NCBI RefSeq assembly: GCF_003044275.1
Contig: NZ_PZPL01000001.1
Coordinates: 558,001-622,000, forward strand
Length of the DNA stretch: 64,000 nt
Source of the DNA: Rathayibacter caricis DSM 15933
Lineage (GTDB): Bacteria > Actinomycetota > Actinomycetes > Actinomycetales > Microbacteriaceae
Direction: 5' to 3'
The translations under genes were made by a program, and so were the position numbers. This document shows positions 25,827 to 33,895 of the stretch, in pieces. The notes beneath the pieces were generated by a model. It ran no database searches and was not told where the DNA came from. It worked only from the letters and a program-made list of their open reading frames with translations. The stretch's first letter is position 1, and the number at the start of each line of letters is the position of its first letter.

Positions 25827-25840
25827 TGTTGACGTTAACA
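25827..25840. promoter_or_regulatory. LacI-type operator upstream of the HExxH gene
   Basis: TGTTGACGTTAACA is a near-perfect 14-bp palindrome centred on a CG, the classical shape of LacI/GalR-family operators (TGTTAACGTTAACA type). It lies about 54-67 bases upstream of the metallopeptidase-like start. Confidence 0.55.
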
Positions 25841-26062
25841 TCGTCCGGCTCGCGGATTCCAGGGCGAGCGGAGCAGACGCACGGCATCCGACCAGGACCG
25901 ACGTCTCGCGCAGGATCGTCTCCCAGGAGAGCGATCCCCCGCAGTCCTGGTGCTTCATCGGACCGGATGCCCAAGCCCCCCCCCCCCTCGTGACCACCCA
26001 GCCGACCCGCGGCCGCTCGTCGACCTCGATGTCCGAGCGTCGGGGCCCGCGTTCACCCCTCC

Positions 26063-26116
26063 ACTCCTCGGAAGTCGTCGTACTCGAGCGCGACTACGAC
26101 GAATTCCGAGGACTCG
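26063..26116. repeat. Family B palindrome, slightly degenerate
   Basis: ACTCCTCGGAAGTCGTCG leads into GTACTCGAGCGCGACTACG and closes with AATTCCGAGGACTCG. One arm has drifted (GACTAC for GAGTAC). It stands in a 630-base gene-less stretch (25774-26403) that also contains a 12-base C run at 25976-25987. Confidence 0.75.
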
Positions 26117-26201
26117 ACGCGCCTGCGGGCACTGGCGGCACAGCATCCCGGCGCGGAGGGACGCGAGTGGTCGCGGAACGGGGCACGGGCGGAACCCAGC
26201 G

Positions 26202-26255
26202 CCCGTCCCGCGTCCACTCGAGGGTGCGGGGCGACCCGGGTGGACGCGGGACGGG
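26202..26255. other. 16-bp perfect inverted repeat in a gene-less stretch
   Basis: CCCGTCCCGCGTCCAC (26202-26217) and GTGGACGCGGGACGGG (26240-26255) form a strong hairpin with a 22-base loop. Related words such as GCGCCCGCTTCGCGTCCACTCG follow at about 26275. It lies 150 bases before the GNAT gene. Its role is unknown; it is possibly another dispersed palindrome. Confidence 0.55.
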
Positions 26256-26403
26256 GCCTCAGGAGACGTCAGCGCCCGCTTCGCGTCCACTCGAACCCGA
26301 GAGGTGCGCCAGGGCACGGGCCTGCCCGTACCGACCGTTCACCGAGCGCCGCCGGACGCACCCCGCGTTCCCTCCCGAGCCCCGATCGGTCAGGATCGGA
26401 GGC

Positions 26404-26817
26404 GTGCCGATCCGCGACCTCACCCCCGCCGACCTCGCGTCGCCGCCGTTCCTCGAGCTGCTGCGGCTGGCCGCCGAGCTGACCGAGGAGGAACTCGCGC
26501 GCATCCGGGACGAGGAGCTGCCGGCGCTCGAGGTCATCGGAGTCGTCGAGGACGGCCGGCTGGACGCGTTCGCCGCCGCGCGACCCGTCGAGGAAGGCCT
26601 CGAGATCGAGTACCTCGCCTCGCTGGTGCGCGGGCGGGGGTCGGCCCTCGTCCGCGAGCTGCAGCGGACGCATCCGGGAGCCGTGGTCATCGCCCGGACC
26701 GACGACGACGCGATCGGCTTCTACCGGCGCCTCGGATTCACCGACGCACCCGCCCCCGTCGACCCGCGCTGGCCCGACCGCCCGCGCTACCGGTGCACGC
26801 TGGCGGTGCCGTCGTGA
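26404..26817 (+). CDS. GNAT-family acetyltransferase-like protein
   Basis: 137 residues. The C-terminal half carries a GNAT acetyl-CoA fold: LEIEYLASLVRGRGSALVRELQ (variant of the R/QxxGxG/A pyrophosphate loop) and TDDDAIGFYRRLGFTDA, the typical last helix-strand. The N-terminal part, IRDLTPADLASPPFLELLRLAAELTEEELARI, is the receptor arm. The substrate is unknown. The GTG start at 26404 follows a GATCGGAGGC ribosome site. Its stop overlaps the GTG of the lipoprotein gene, so the two are coupled. Confidence 0.8.
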   Translation: MPIRDLTPADLASPPFLELLRLAAELTEEELARIRDEELPALEVIGVVEDGRLDAFAAARPVEEGLEIEYLASLVRGRGSALVRELQRTHPGAVVIARTDDDAIGFYRRLGFTDAPAPVDPRWPDRPRYRCTLAVPS

Positions 26818-27296
26818 GGCGGGTGCTGCGCATCGTCGCCGCGCTCGCGCTCCTGGGCGGCCTCGCCGCCTGCACCGCCGCTCCGGAGCCCGAGCTGGTG
26901 GGCGCGTACGGCGATCTGCACGTCGCTCCCGACGGATCGATGGAGTTCTGCGCGTTCGACGTGGACCCGGGCTTCGACGGTCCTGCCGAGCTGTGCTTCG
27001 ACGGCATCGAGACGACCGGGATCGACCCCGCCGGGCTCGTGGAGGCGCCCGGCGGCTTCGTCGTCGTCGACAGCACCGACGACCGCCGGTGGGAGGGGAC
27101 GTCACCGCGGGATCCCCGACGCGCACCCGACGGGACCCTCATCCACTCCGCCTTCCTCGTCGGCACGATCGAGGACGAGGTCTTCGAGGTGACCGGCTAC
27201 GGCACCGACCGCTACACGCTGCCGGCCGAGTACCACGAGCCGACGCTCGACGAGCCGGGCGGATTCCTCGTTCCCGTCGTGCCTGTCCCGCGATGA
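26814..27296 (+). CDS. Small lipoprotein of unknown function
   Basis: 160 residues. A short signal with lipobox LLGGLAACTA puts the lipidated Cys near residue 20. The mature part is acidic with Cys pairs in FCAFDVDPGF and AELCFDG and a C-terminal beta-rich segment. No family is recognised. It is cotranscribed and overlaps by four bases with the GNAT gene. The coding signal is good up to a TGA at 27294. Family A repeats begin 46 bases downstream. Confidence 0.7.
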   Translation: MRRVLRIVAALALLGGLAACTAAPEPELVGAYGDLHVAPDGSMEFCAFDVDPGFDGPAELCFDGIETTGIDPAGLVEAPGGFVVVDSTDDRRWEGTSPRDPRRAPDGTLIHSAFLVGTIEDEVFEVTGYGTDRYTLPAEYHEPTLDEPGGFLVPVVPVPR

Positions 27297-27341
27297 CGAA
27301 CCCGCGGGACCGCCCCTCCACCGGGATGCCCGTCGCCGTCT

Positions 27342-27690
27342 CTGCTGGTCGAGTAGCCCCGCAGGGGCGTATCGAGCGGCGAAGCCGCGGTGAATCTCGG
27401 TGGAGAGGGGAAGAGAGGCCGCCCGCCCCCTCTGCTGGTCGAGTAGCCCCGCAGGGGCGTATCGAGACCCACCGGCCTCAACAGATCGGACTGCTCATCA
27501 GGCTGTCTGGAGGTGGTGGATCTCGATACGCCCGCTCCGCGGGCTACTCGATCAGCAGGCAGGGCATCACACAGATGAGATGACTTCTCCTCAGAGACCC
27601 GCCCCGGTCCGCGGGTCGGGCCTCTGACCCGAGCTGCTGGACGTCGGGGATCTCGAGACGCGCGCTCCGCGCGCTACTCGATCCGCAAGG
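27342..27690. repeat. Family A palindromic repeats, four units
   Basis: Forward units lie at 27342-27377 (truncated after GTATCGAG) and 27432-27470, and reverse units at 27518-27559 and 27648-27690. The last has the stem GCGCGC/GCGCGC in place of GCCCGC/GCGGGC, a double compensating change. No gene is supported from 27297 to 27723. Confidence 0.88.
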
Positions 27691-27723
27691 ATGCCGGCGC
27701 ACGTGCAGCTCGAGCCGCGCTGA

Positions 27724-29337
27724 TCATCCGGAGTCGCCGGCGCTGACGAGCCCCACCGGCGCGTCCAGCACGAGCCGCCCGTCGAGCCCCAGCCGCTCCA
27801 GGAACGCCTCGTCGTGACTCAGCACGACCAACCCGCCCCGCCAGGCGGCGAGCACGTCGACGAGGTGGTCGGTCGTGGCCAGGTCGAGATCGTTCGTCGG
27901 CTCGTCGAGCACGAGCAGCTGCGGAGCCGGCTGCGCGAGTACGAGCCCTGCGAGGGCGGCGCGGAATCGCTCGCCGCCCGACAGGGTCGATGCCGTCCGG
28001 TCGACGATCGCGCCCCGGAGGAGCAGCCGCGCGAGCGCGTTGCGCAGCTCGCCGGTCGGCACGGCGGGGGCCGCGCGCGCGACGTGCTCGAGCACCGTGC
28101 GGTCGTCGTCGAGCAGCCCCTCCCGACGCTGCGGGAGCCAGCCGACGCGGTCCGTGAGCACGATGGCGTGCGTGTCGGCGATCGGATGCGGACGAGCCTC
28201 CGCCCGCACGAGCTGCTCGAGCAGCGTCGTCTTGCCCGTGCCGTTCGCGCCGACCACGGCGATCCGCTCGCTCCCCTGCAGCACCGTCGTGCGCCCCCGC
28301 ACCGTGATCTCGGCGAGCCGCCGCCCCGCCGGCACCCCCGGATCCGGCGGCAACTCGATGCGCACCGCGTCGTCGTCCCGCACCGCGCGCGATGCCGCGT
28401 CGACCTGCTCGCGGGCGCGCGCTTCCGCCTCGCCGTGACCGGAGCGGAGGCGCCCGGCGGTGCCCTCGGCCCTGTTCTTCCGGGCGTTCGCAAGGATCTT
28501 CGGCATCGACTCCGCCGATCGGGCACCCGCCTTCGCCCGTCGCGTGATGGTCGTCTCGGCCTCGATCCGCTGCCGCTTCTCGGCGCGGAGCAGCTGGTCG
28601 GCGTCGCGCAGATCGCGCTCGGCCGCGGCGCGCTCGAGGGCGAGCCGCTCCTCGAAGTCCGAGTAGGTGCCTCCGGAGGTGCGGAGCGCGCCGCCCCGCA
28701 GCTCGGCGATCTCGTCGACGTGCTCGAGCAGCTCGCGGTCGTGGCTGACCACGATCAGCGTGCCGCGCCACCGGTCGACGAGGTCGAGCAGCAGACCGCG
28801 CGACCGCCGGTCGAGGTCGTTGGTCGGCTCGTCGAGCACCGCGATCGGCCTGTTGCGGAGGCGGACGCCCGTGACGGCGGCGAGGACGGCCTGCCCGCCC
28901 GACAGGGTCGCGACGGGCCGGCGCAGGTCTTCCGGAAGCCCCGCCTCCCCGAGCGCGGCGACCGCCCGGGCGTCGAGGTCCCAGTCGTCGTCGAGCACCT
29001 CGAAGTGCCGTGGATCGGCGTCCCCGCCGAGGATCGCGTGCAGGGCGTCGAGCTTCCCGCGGATCCCGAGCAGATCGGCGACGGTGTCGTCGGGTCCACG
29101 CCGGAGCCGCTGCGGCAGAAGGTCGACCGGCCCCGTCGTCGAGACGGTGCCGTGCGTCGGGGCGAGGTCGCCGGTGACGAGCCGGACGAGCGTGGACTTG
29201 CCGGCGCCGTTGGCTCCGACGAGCCCGGTGCGGCCGCGGCCGAACGCGGTGCTGACCCGGTCGAGGACGACGTCGCCGTCGGGCCAGGCGAACGAGCAGT
29301 CGGTGAGGACGACGGAGGGTGTGATGGTGGAGGGCAC
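27724..29337 (-). CDS. ABC-F family ATPase, probable ribosome-protection or antibiotic-resistance type
   Basis: 537 residues with two ABC domains and no membrane segments. Domain 1 has GANGAGKST, LSGGQ and AVLDEPTNDLD; domain 2 has GANGTGKTT, LSGGE and LVLDEPTNDLD. A highly charged linker (~230-330; ERAAAERDLRDADQLLRAEKRQRIEAE) joins them, as in ABC-F proteins that enter the ribosomal E site. Actinobacterial members of this shape often give macrolide, lincosamide or pleuromutilin resistance, but the drug cannot be read from sequence. The GTG at 29337 is chosen because GGGAG sits 4-8 bases upstream; a GTG at 29376 is an alternative. The upstream leader has features of drug-inducible attenuation. 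Downstream lie family A repeats. Confidence 0.88.
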   Translation of the reverse strand: MPSTITPSVVLTDCSFAWPDGDVVLDRVSTAFGRGRTGLVGANGAGKSTLVRLVTGDLAPTHGTVSTTGPVDLLPQRLRRGPDDTVADLLGIRGKLDALHAILGGDADPRHFEVLDDDWDLDARAVAALGEAGLPEDLRRPVATLSGGQAVLAAVTGVRLRNRPIAVLDEPTNDLDRRSRGLLLDLVDRWRGTLIVVSHDRELLEHVDEIAELRGGALRTSGGTYSDFEERLALERAAAERDLRDADQLLRAEKRQRIEAETTITRRAKAGARSAESMPKILANARKNRAEGTAGRLRSGHGEAEARAREQVDAASRAVRDDDAVRIELPPDPGVPAGRRLAEITVRGRTTVLQGSERIAVVGANGTGKTTLLEQLVRAEARPHPIADTHAIVLTDRVGWLPQRREGLLDDDRTVLEHVARAAPAVPTGELRNALARLLLRGAIVDRTASTLSGGERFRAALAGLVLAQPAPQLLVLDEPTNDLDLATTDHLVDVLAAWRGGLVVLSHDEAFLERLGLDGRLVLDAPVGLVSAGDSG

Positions 29338-29340
29338 GGT

Positions 29341-29399
29341 GCTCCCGGTGATGGTGTGTCGGCGCGCGACGACCACCGGGCTCCCGGCGTGCGGGAGCC
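29341..29399 (-). promoter_or_regulatory. Mutually exclusive hairpins over the ABC-F ribosome site
   Basis: On the minus strand GGCTCCCG (29399-29392) can pair either with CGGGAGCC (29386-29379) as a tight hairpin or with CGGGAGC (29347-29341), which contains the Shine-Dalgarno sequence of the ABC-F gene. Such alternatives are typical of attenuation leaders controlled by ribosome stalling. Confidence 0.45.
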
Positions 29400-29428
29400 T
29401 CGCCCTCAGCGGGCGGGCACGGGGGTCG

Positions 29429-29482
29429 TCAGTGCGAGGTCAGCGTCTGCGTCGTGGACGCAGTACCGGTGCTGATGCGCAA
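29429..29482 (-). CDS. 17-residue leader peptide ahead of the ABC-F gene
   Basis: A TTG-started ORF reads MRISTGTASTTQTLTSH and stops 91 bases before the ABC-F start. GGAAGA lies about nine bases upstream. Its coding sequence contains a small perfect hairpin, CTGCGTC/GACGCAG, and the ABC-F ribosome-site switch follows. Position and size fit a drug-sensing leader peptide, but the TTG start makes it tentative. Confidence 0.4.
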   Translation of the reverse strand: MRISTGTASTTQTLTSH

Positions 29483-29736
29483 AGGACCGTCTTCCGTGCG
29501 GGGAGCCCCCGTGTCCGCGAGCCGTCCGGTCGGCCGGTGAGGTGGCCGCACCGACGTCGCGGCTCGCGACGAGGTACCCCAGCACGGTACGCGCGGGGCG
29601 CGGTAGGGCGCAAGACCGTGCAGCCCGGAGCACCGCTACCCTGTCGCCATGCGCCGCCTCCTCGACGACCGTCTCCGGAACCGCGACCGCACCGGCTCCC
29701 CGGCGACCTCTTCCGTCTGATGGAGTGGCGACGCTG

Positions 29737-30513
29737 ATGTGGTGGCGGCGCACGGTCCTGCCCGAACCCCGGCCTCCTCGCGAGTTCCGGCCCTCGAGAG
29801 CCCGGCAGACGCAGGAGTCGCGACGGCTGAGGCCGGTCGCGGTGCTCCCCGCGCTGGTCATGCTGGCGGGGAGCGCCTGGGGAGTCGCGGCCGCCGACGA
29901 TCCCGCTGCCGCGCTCGTCGTCTACCTCGGGCTGTTCGGGTTCTCGGCGGCCGTGGCCGTGCTGATCGTCGGGGTGCTGCGGGTCCGCAACCGGCGGTTC
30001 CTCGCCACCGCGTCACTCCGGATCTCGGATCGGGCGATCGAGTACACGGACGCGCGAGGTCGGGTCGTCCCGTTCGACCGCGCCGATCCGTCGTTGGCGG
30101 CGCTGCTCACCCGGGTGTCCGCCGGCCCGAACAGCGAGGGGATCCGCCTGCCTCCCTCGCTCGTCCTGTTCCTGTCGGACGGGACCCGGTCTCTCCGGCT
30201 CCGCGGGGCGGACTGGGAGATCGAGGACCTGCGGGCGGTGGTCGCCGCGGTGGAGACGCCGATCCCTCCCGCGGCCCGCGGGCTCCGCGCCAGTGGCAGG
30301 AGGGGCCGCGAGAGGGCCGACGCCGCTCGTCGGGAGGCCGCTGCTCCCCCCGCCGCCGAGAGGACGCTGAGCCCCGGGGAGATCAACGAGCTGATCCCCG
30401 GGACGATGAGCCTCCGGGAGACGCACCCGATGACGTTCGCCCTGCTGATCGGGTTCGGGTCGGCGGCGCTCCTGCTGGTCGTCGTCGTCGGGATCGCACT
30501 GGCGTTCGCTTGA
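29737..30513 (+). CDS. Membrane protein of unknown function
   Basis: 258 residues. Two hydrophobic segments near the N-terminus (VAVLPALVMLAGSAWGVAA and LVVYLGLFGFSAAVAVLIVGVL) are followed by a soluble region (~85-220) with ISDRAIEYTDARGRVVPF, resembling PH-like membrane-associated folds. The C-terminal helix is TFALLIGFGSAALLLVVVVG. A cytoplasmic Arg/Ala-rich stretch precedes LSPGEINELIPGTMSLRETHP. No family was recognised with certainty. The start is ATG at 29737 with GGAG about 11 bases upstream; a GTG at 29725 is possible. It stands alone, divergent from the ABC-F gene. Confidence 0.7.
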   Translation: MWWRRTVLPEPRPPREFRPSRARQTQESRRLRPVAVLPALVMLAGSAWGVAAADDPAAALVVYLGLFGFSAAVAVLIVGVLRVRNRRFLATASLRISDRAIEYTDARGRVVPFDRADPSLAALLTRVSAGPNSEGIRLPPSLVLFLSDGTRSLRLRGADWEIEDLRAVVAAVETPIPPAARGLRASGRRGRERADAARREAAAPPAAERTLSPGEINELIPGTMSLRETHPMTFALLIGFGSAALLLVVVVGIALAFA

Positions 30514-30691
30514 GAGTGAAGGTCGGCGCCGGCGTGGTGGACCGCCGGGCAGAGACGCGGTGATCCGCGCGTCCGGGAGCGGAGGCGCCACCGGGGCCCC
30601 TCGGCGACGTCGTCCGAGGTTCCGTCTCGCGATCCGGCCCGCCACCATCGGAGGCACGGCCCGCACCGCGCGCGCCGTAGAACGGAGCAGC

Positions 30692-31489
30692 ATGATCGCG
30701 ATCGATCTCACCGGGAGGACCGCACTGGTCACCGGATCCGGGCAGGGCATCGGGCTGGCGATCGCCGTCGGGCTCGCGAGGGCCGGGGCGGACGTCGTCG
30801 TCAACGCCCGCTCGCAGGGCTCGATCGACACGGCCGTCGCGGAGGTGCTGCGGCAGGTTCCGGAGGCGTCCGTCCGCGGAGTCGCCGCCGACCTCGCGAC
30901 CGACGAGGGCACCGCGGCGCTGCTCGAGGCGGTTCCGACAGTCGACGTCCTCGTCAACAACCTCGGGATCTTCGGCAGCGCCGATCCGCTCACGATCAGC
31001 GACGACGAGTGGCGCCGCTACTTCGAGGTCAACGTGCTGACCGGCGTGCGCCTGACCCGCGCCTACCTGCCCGGCATGATCGAGCGGGGCTGGGGGCGCG
31101 TGCAGTACATCGGCAGCGACTCCGCCGTCGCGACGCCGGCCGAGATGATCCACTACGGGGTGTCGAAGACGGCGCTGCTCGGAGTGTCGCGCGGCTTCGC
31201 GAAGGCCGCGGCGGGCAGCGGAGTCACGGTGAACAGCGTGCTCGCGGGCCCGACGCACACGGGCGGGGTCGAGGACTTCGTGCACGAGCTGGTCGACGCC
31301 TCCCTCCCCTGGGACGAGGCGCAGCGCGAGTTCATGCGGCTGCACCGGCCGAACTCGCTCCTGCAGCGGCTGATCGAACCGGAGGAGATCGCGAACATGG
31401 TCGTGTACCTCGCGTCGCCGCTCGCCTCGGCGACCACGGGCGCGGCGGTGCGGGTCGACGGCGGGTACATCGACGCGATCGTGCCGTGA
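30692..31489 (+). CDS. SDR family oxidoreductase
   Basis: 265 residues, a classical short-chain dehydrogenase. TGSGQGIGLAIA is the cofactor loop (~13-24) and NNLGIFG replaces the usual NNAG. The serine is in YIGSDSA, YGVSK provides Tyr and Lys, and GAAVRVDGGYI closes the protein. The Asn-Ala-Arg after the second strand (VVVNARSQ) favours NADPH. AGPTHTGGVEDFV in the substrate loop is typical of SDRs acting on unknown small alcohols or ketones. The ATG at 30692 follows AACGGAGC. It is monocistronic. Its stop is followed by the convergent DUF2283 gene 37 bases on. Confidence 0.87.
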   Translation: MIAIDLTGRTALVTGSGQGIGLAIAVGLARAGADVVVNARSQGSIDTAVAEVLRQVPEASVRGVAADLATDEGTAALLEAVPTVDVLVNNLGIFGSADPLTISDDEWRRYFEVNVLTGVRLTRAYLPGMIERGWGRVQYIGSDSAVATPAEMIHYGVSKTALLGVSRGFAKAAAGSGVTVNSVLAGPTHTGGVEDFVHELVDASLPWDEAQREFMRLHRPNSLLQRLIEPEEIANMVVYLASPLASATTGAAVRVDGGYIDAIVP

Positions 31490-31526
31490 CGGCCGTCTCG
31501 ACGCGGGAGGGACGAGGACAGCCGCG

Positions 31527-31784
31527 TCAGTCCTCGGCAGTGCGCTGAAGGTCGCTCGACGAGTCCCTCAGAGCCGCATCGATCACAGAGCTGGGCAGGA
31601 CGTCTCGCGCGTTGAGGATCTCCACGCCGAGAAGCCGGCCGTCCGCATCGAAGTCGAGGATGACCTCGCCCAGGCCGCCGGGAGTCGCGATCGAATCGAG
31701 CTGCTGGACGGCCGAACCGTCCGCGATCCGGTCCGTCATCATGATGTACGCCGCGTCGGCAGTGGGATCGTAGGTGATGCGCAT
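31527..31784 (-). CDS. DUF2283 domain-containing protein
   Basis: 85 residues. MRITYDPTADAAYIMMTD and EVILDFDADGRLLGVEILNAR are the two hallmarks of DUF2283, a small all-beta family of unknown function that is often encoded next to DUF4258 proteins and suspected to be an antitoxin-like partner. The ATG at 31784 was chosen because it gives the canonical N-terminus; an in-frame ATG at 31820 would add 12 non-conserved residues. A C-terminal fragment resembling a DUF4258-type end lies four bases upstream. Confidence 0.85.
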   Translation of the reverse strand: MRITYDPTADAAYIMMTDRIADGSAVQQLDSIATPGGLGEVILDFDADGRLLGVEILNARDVLPSSVIDAALRDSSSDLQRTAED

Positions 31785-31788
31785 CGCG

Positions 31789-31878
31789 TCATCCTGTCGT
31801 GACGATGACGATGTCACCACTCCTGTCGTCCACGAGGGCTCGCGCCTCGCCGCGCATGCGGCAGGGCACCGCAGGGCG
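31789..31878 (-). pseudogene. Remnant of a gene formerly paired with the DUF2283 gene
   Basis: The frame ends with ARALVDDRSGDIVIVTTG, the kind of C-terminus (beta-strand, short turn, IVTV strand) seen in DUF4258-like proteins that precede DUF2283 genes, and stops four bases before the DUF2283 ATG. No start or N-terminal domain is visible upstream, because the LacI gene end begins at 31956. It reads as a truncated relic. The call rests on a short resemblance and on the usual neighbourhood. Confidence 0.35.
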
Positions 31879-31955
31879 CTCGGGCTCCTCGTCGGCGTCG
31901 CCGTTCAGCCGCCTGCCACGCGCGCTCCGATCCGGAGGCGCGACCGGACCGAGCG

Positions 31956-32990
31956 CTACCCGCGGTCGATCCGAGGCCGGTCCGGTCCGCTCCCCCGCCC
32001 GGCCGGCGCGACCGATCCGCCGGTGCGCCACTCCCCGCCGATGCGCTCCTGCACGAGTGGCGCCGCCGGATCCTCGAGCCGCGCGAGCAGCGCCTCCACT
32101 CCCCGCCGCCCGAGTTCGTGCGCGGGCGAGACGAGCACGTCGAGCTCGGGATCGCCGAAGTCGGCGACGTCGGGCGTCGAGGCGAGCAGCACGATCGACA
32201 CGTCCTCCGGCACGCCCACTCCGCGGTGGCGAAGCTCGTGCGCGAGTCCGAGGGCGATGCCTCCGTCGAACACGAGCACCGCTGTCACGTCGCCGAGCTC
32301 CGCGGCGAGCGCCCGTCCGCCGCGAGCCGACTCCTCAGCCTCGAGCAGCACTCCGGAGAGACCCCGCACCCCCGACACGCGCCGGAACGTCTCGCGGGCG
32401 CGGGCGTTCGCTCCGAAGCCCTCCACCCGCTCCGGACCGCCGAGCACCAGGGCGACGCGCTCGTGACCGAGCGATGCCAGGCGCGCGAGCGACTGCTCGA
32501 CCATGCCCTCGATGTCGATGTCGACCCAGTCGAGAGCGGAGGGATCGCGCGTGCGGCCGATGAGCGCGAAGGGCGTGCCGGAGTCGCGCAGCACGTCGAC
32601 CCGGTCGTCGTCGAGGGCCACCTCCATCAGCACCACGCCGTCGACCAGCCCGTCGGCGCGGAGTCCGGCGAGGCGCTGGGAGGAGTCGAGCGAGGGCCAG
32701 AGCACGATCGAGTAGCCGCGCTCGGCCGCGGCCTCGGCCGCTCCCGCGAAGAAGAGGGTGGCCGTGTTGAGCAGGCGCGGGCGCACCAGCGGGAACACGA
32801 CCGCGAGGATCATCGAGCGGCGGCGGGCGAGCGCCCGGGCGAGGGCGTGCGGGCGGTAGTCGAGCGCGGCCATCGCATCGACGACGCGCTGCCGCGTCTC
32901 GGCGGTCACCGGCTTGGAGTCGTTGACGACGAACGAGACGGTAGCGATCGAGACGCCGGCGCGCTCGGCGACGTCGCGCATGGTCGCCAT
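31956..32990 (-). CDS. LacI-family transcriptional regulator
   Basis: 344 residues. The N-terminal helix-turn-helix [20 protein letters not shown], the hinge [10 protein letters not shown] and a periplasmic-binding-like effector domain (residues ~60-325, with [42 protein letters not shown] and DVSIVLLAS) are all present. The C-terminal ~20 residues are Gly/Pro/Arg-rich. GGAGGAG sits just before the first ATG. It is divergent from the ThuA and Gfo/Idh genes with a matching palindromic operator between them, so it probably represses that operon and itself. The effector is probably a sugar or sugar derivative (family inference). Confidence 0.92.
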   Translation of the reverse strand: MATMRDVAERAGVSIATVSFVVNDSKPVTAETRQRVVDAMAALDYRPHALARALARRRSMILAVVFPLVRPRLLNTATLFFAGAAEAAAERGYSIVLWPSLDSSQRLAGLRADGLVDGVVLMEVALDDDRVDVLRDSGTPFALIGRTRDPSALDWVDIDIEGMVEQSLARLASLGHERVALVLGGPERVEGFGANARARETFRRVSGVRGLSGVLLEAEESARGGRALAAELGDVTAVLVFDGGIALGLAHELRHRGVGVPEDVSIVLLASTPDVADFGDPELDVLVSPAHELGRRGVEALLARLEDPAAPLVQERIGGEWRTGGSVAPAGRGSGPDRPRIDRG

Positions 32991-33062
32991 GGTGCTCCTC
33001 CGCTCGTCGCCCCTCGCGGTTGACGAGCGGCGGTGACGTCCATCATCCTGGACATCGCGGTA

Positions 33063-33077
33063 AAGCGGTTAACCGTT
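33063..33077. promoter_or_regulatory. LacI-family operator between the regulator and the ThuA operon
   Basis: AAGCGGTTAACCGTT, with the perfect core CGGTTAACCG, lies 73 bases from the regulator start and 39 from the thuA-like GTG. Shape and position fit the divergent LacI regulator. Confidence 0.65.
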
Positions 33078-33115
33078 CGCGACCACGTCAGTGCCGACCA
33101 GTGAAGGACCCTCCC

Positions 33116-33895
33116 GTGACCACTCCCTCCTCTCCCGTCCGCGTCCTCGTCTGGGGCGAGAACCGCCACGAGCAGATCGAGGAGGAGGTGCGCGCGATCT
33201 ACCCGGACGGCATGCACACGACGATCGCCGCGGGCATCTCCGAGAACCTCGGCGAGCGCGCGCAGGTGTCGACCACGACGCTCGACGAACCCGAGCACGG
33301 ACTCACCGAAGACGTCCTCGCCGCCACCGACGTGCTCGTCTGGTGGGGGCACGCCGCGCACAGCGAGGTCGCCGACGAGGTCGTCGAGCGCGTGCACCGC
33401 CACGTGCTCTCGGGCATGGGACTGGTGGTGCTCCACTCCGGCCACTGGTCGAAGATCTTCGGCAAGCTCATGGGCACGACCTGCACGCTGCGCTGGCGAT
33501 CGGAGCAGGACCGCGAGCTGGTCTGGACCGTCGACCCGACGCATCCGATCGCCCAGGGCGTGCCCCACCCGTTCGTGATCCCCCAGCAGGAGATGTACGG
33601 GGAGTTCTTCGACGTGCCCGCGCCCGACGAGCTGATCTTCCTCTCGACGTTCTCGGGCGGCGAGGTGTTCCGCTCGGGGATGACCTGGAAGCGGGGGCAC
33701 GGCAAGGTGTTCTTCTTCTCGCCCGGCGACCAGGACTACCCCGTCTACCACCACCCCGACGTGCGGCGCGTGATCGCGAACGGAGTGGAGTGGGCGCGCA
33801 CCCTCCGCCCCGAGCGCACCCTGCCGGTGCTGCAGCGGTACGAGACCGAGGACTTCCACAACGGTCACGACTACGAGGGGGCGCTCGTCCGATGA
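33116..33895 (+). CDS. ThuA domain-containing protein (trehalose-utilisation family)
   Basis: 259 residues. The ThuA/class-I-amidotransferase-like fold is marked by [45 protein letters not shown] and the end block [24 protein letters not shown]. ThuA proteins act with oxidoreductases in disaccharide 3-keto metabolism; the exact reaction is not settled. It is coupled with the Gfo/Idh gene by an ATGA overlap and probably controlled by the divergent LacI protein. GTG start with GAAGGA about 8 bases upstream. Confidence 0.88.
   Translation: MTTPSSPVRVLVWGENRHEQIEEEVRAIYPDGMHTTIAAGISENLGERAQVSTTTLDEPEHGLTEDVLAATDVLVWWGHAAHSEVADEVVERVHRHVLSGMGLVVLHSGHWSKIFGKLMGTTCTLRWRSEQDRELVWTVDPTHPIAQGVPHPFVIPQQEMYGEFFDVPAPDELIFLSTFSGGEVFRSGMTWKRGHGKVFFFSPGDQDYPVYHHPDVRRVIANGVEWARTLRPERTLPVLQRYETEDFHNGHDYEGALVR

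Noticed and set aside
29649..29722. Short ORF MRRLLDDRLRNRDRTG before the membrane-protein gene
   Set aside because: No ribosome site, and an Arg-rich composition expected of random GC-rich sequence.
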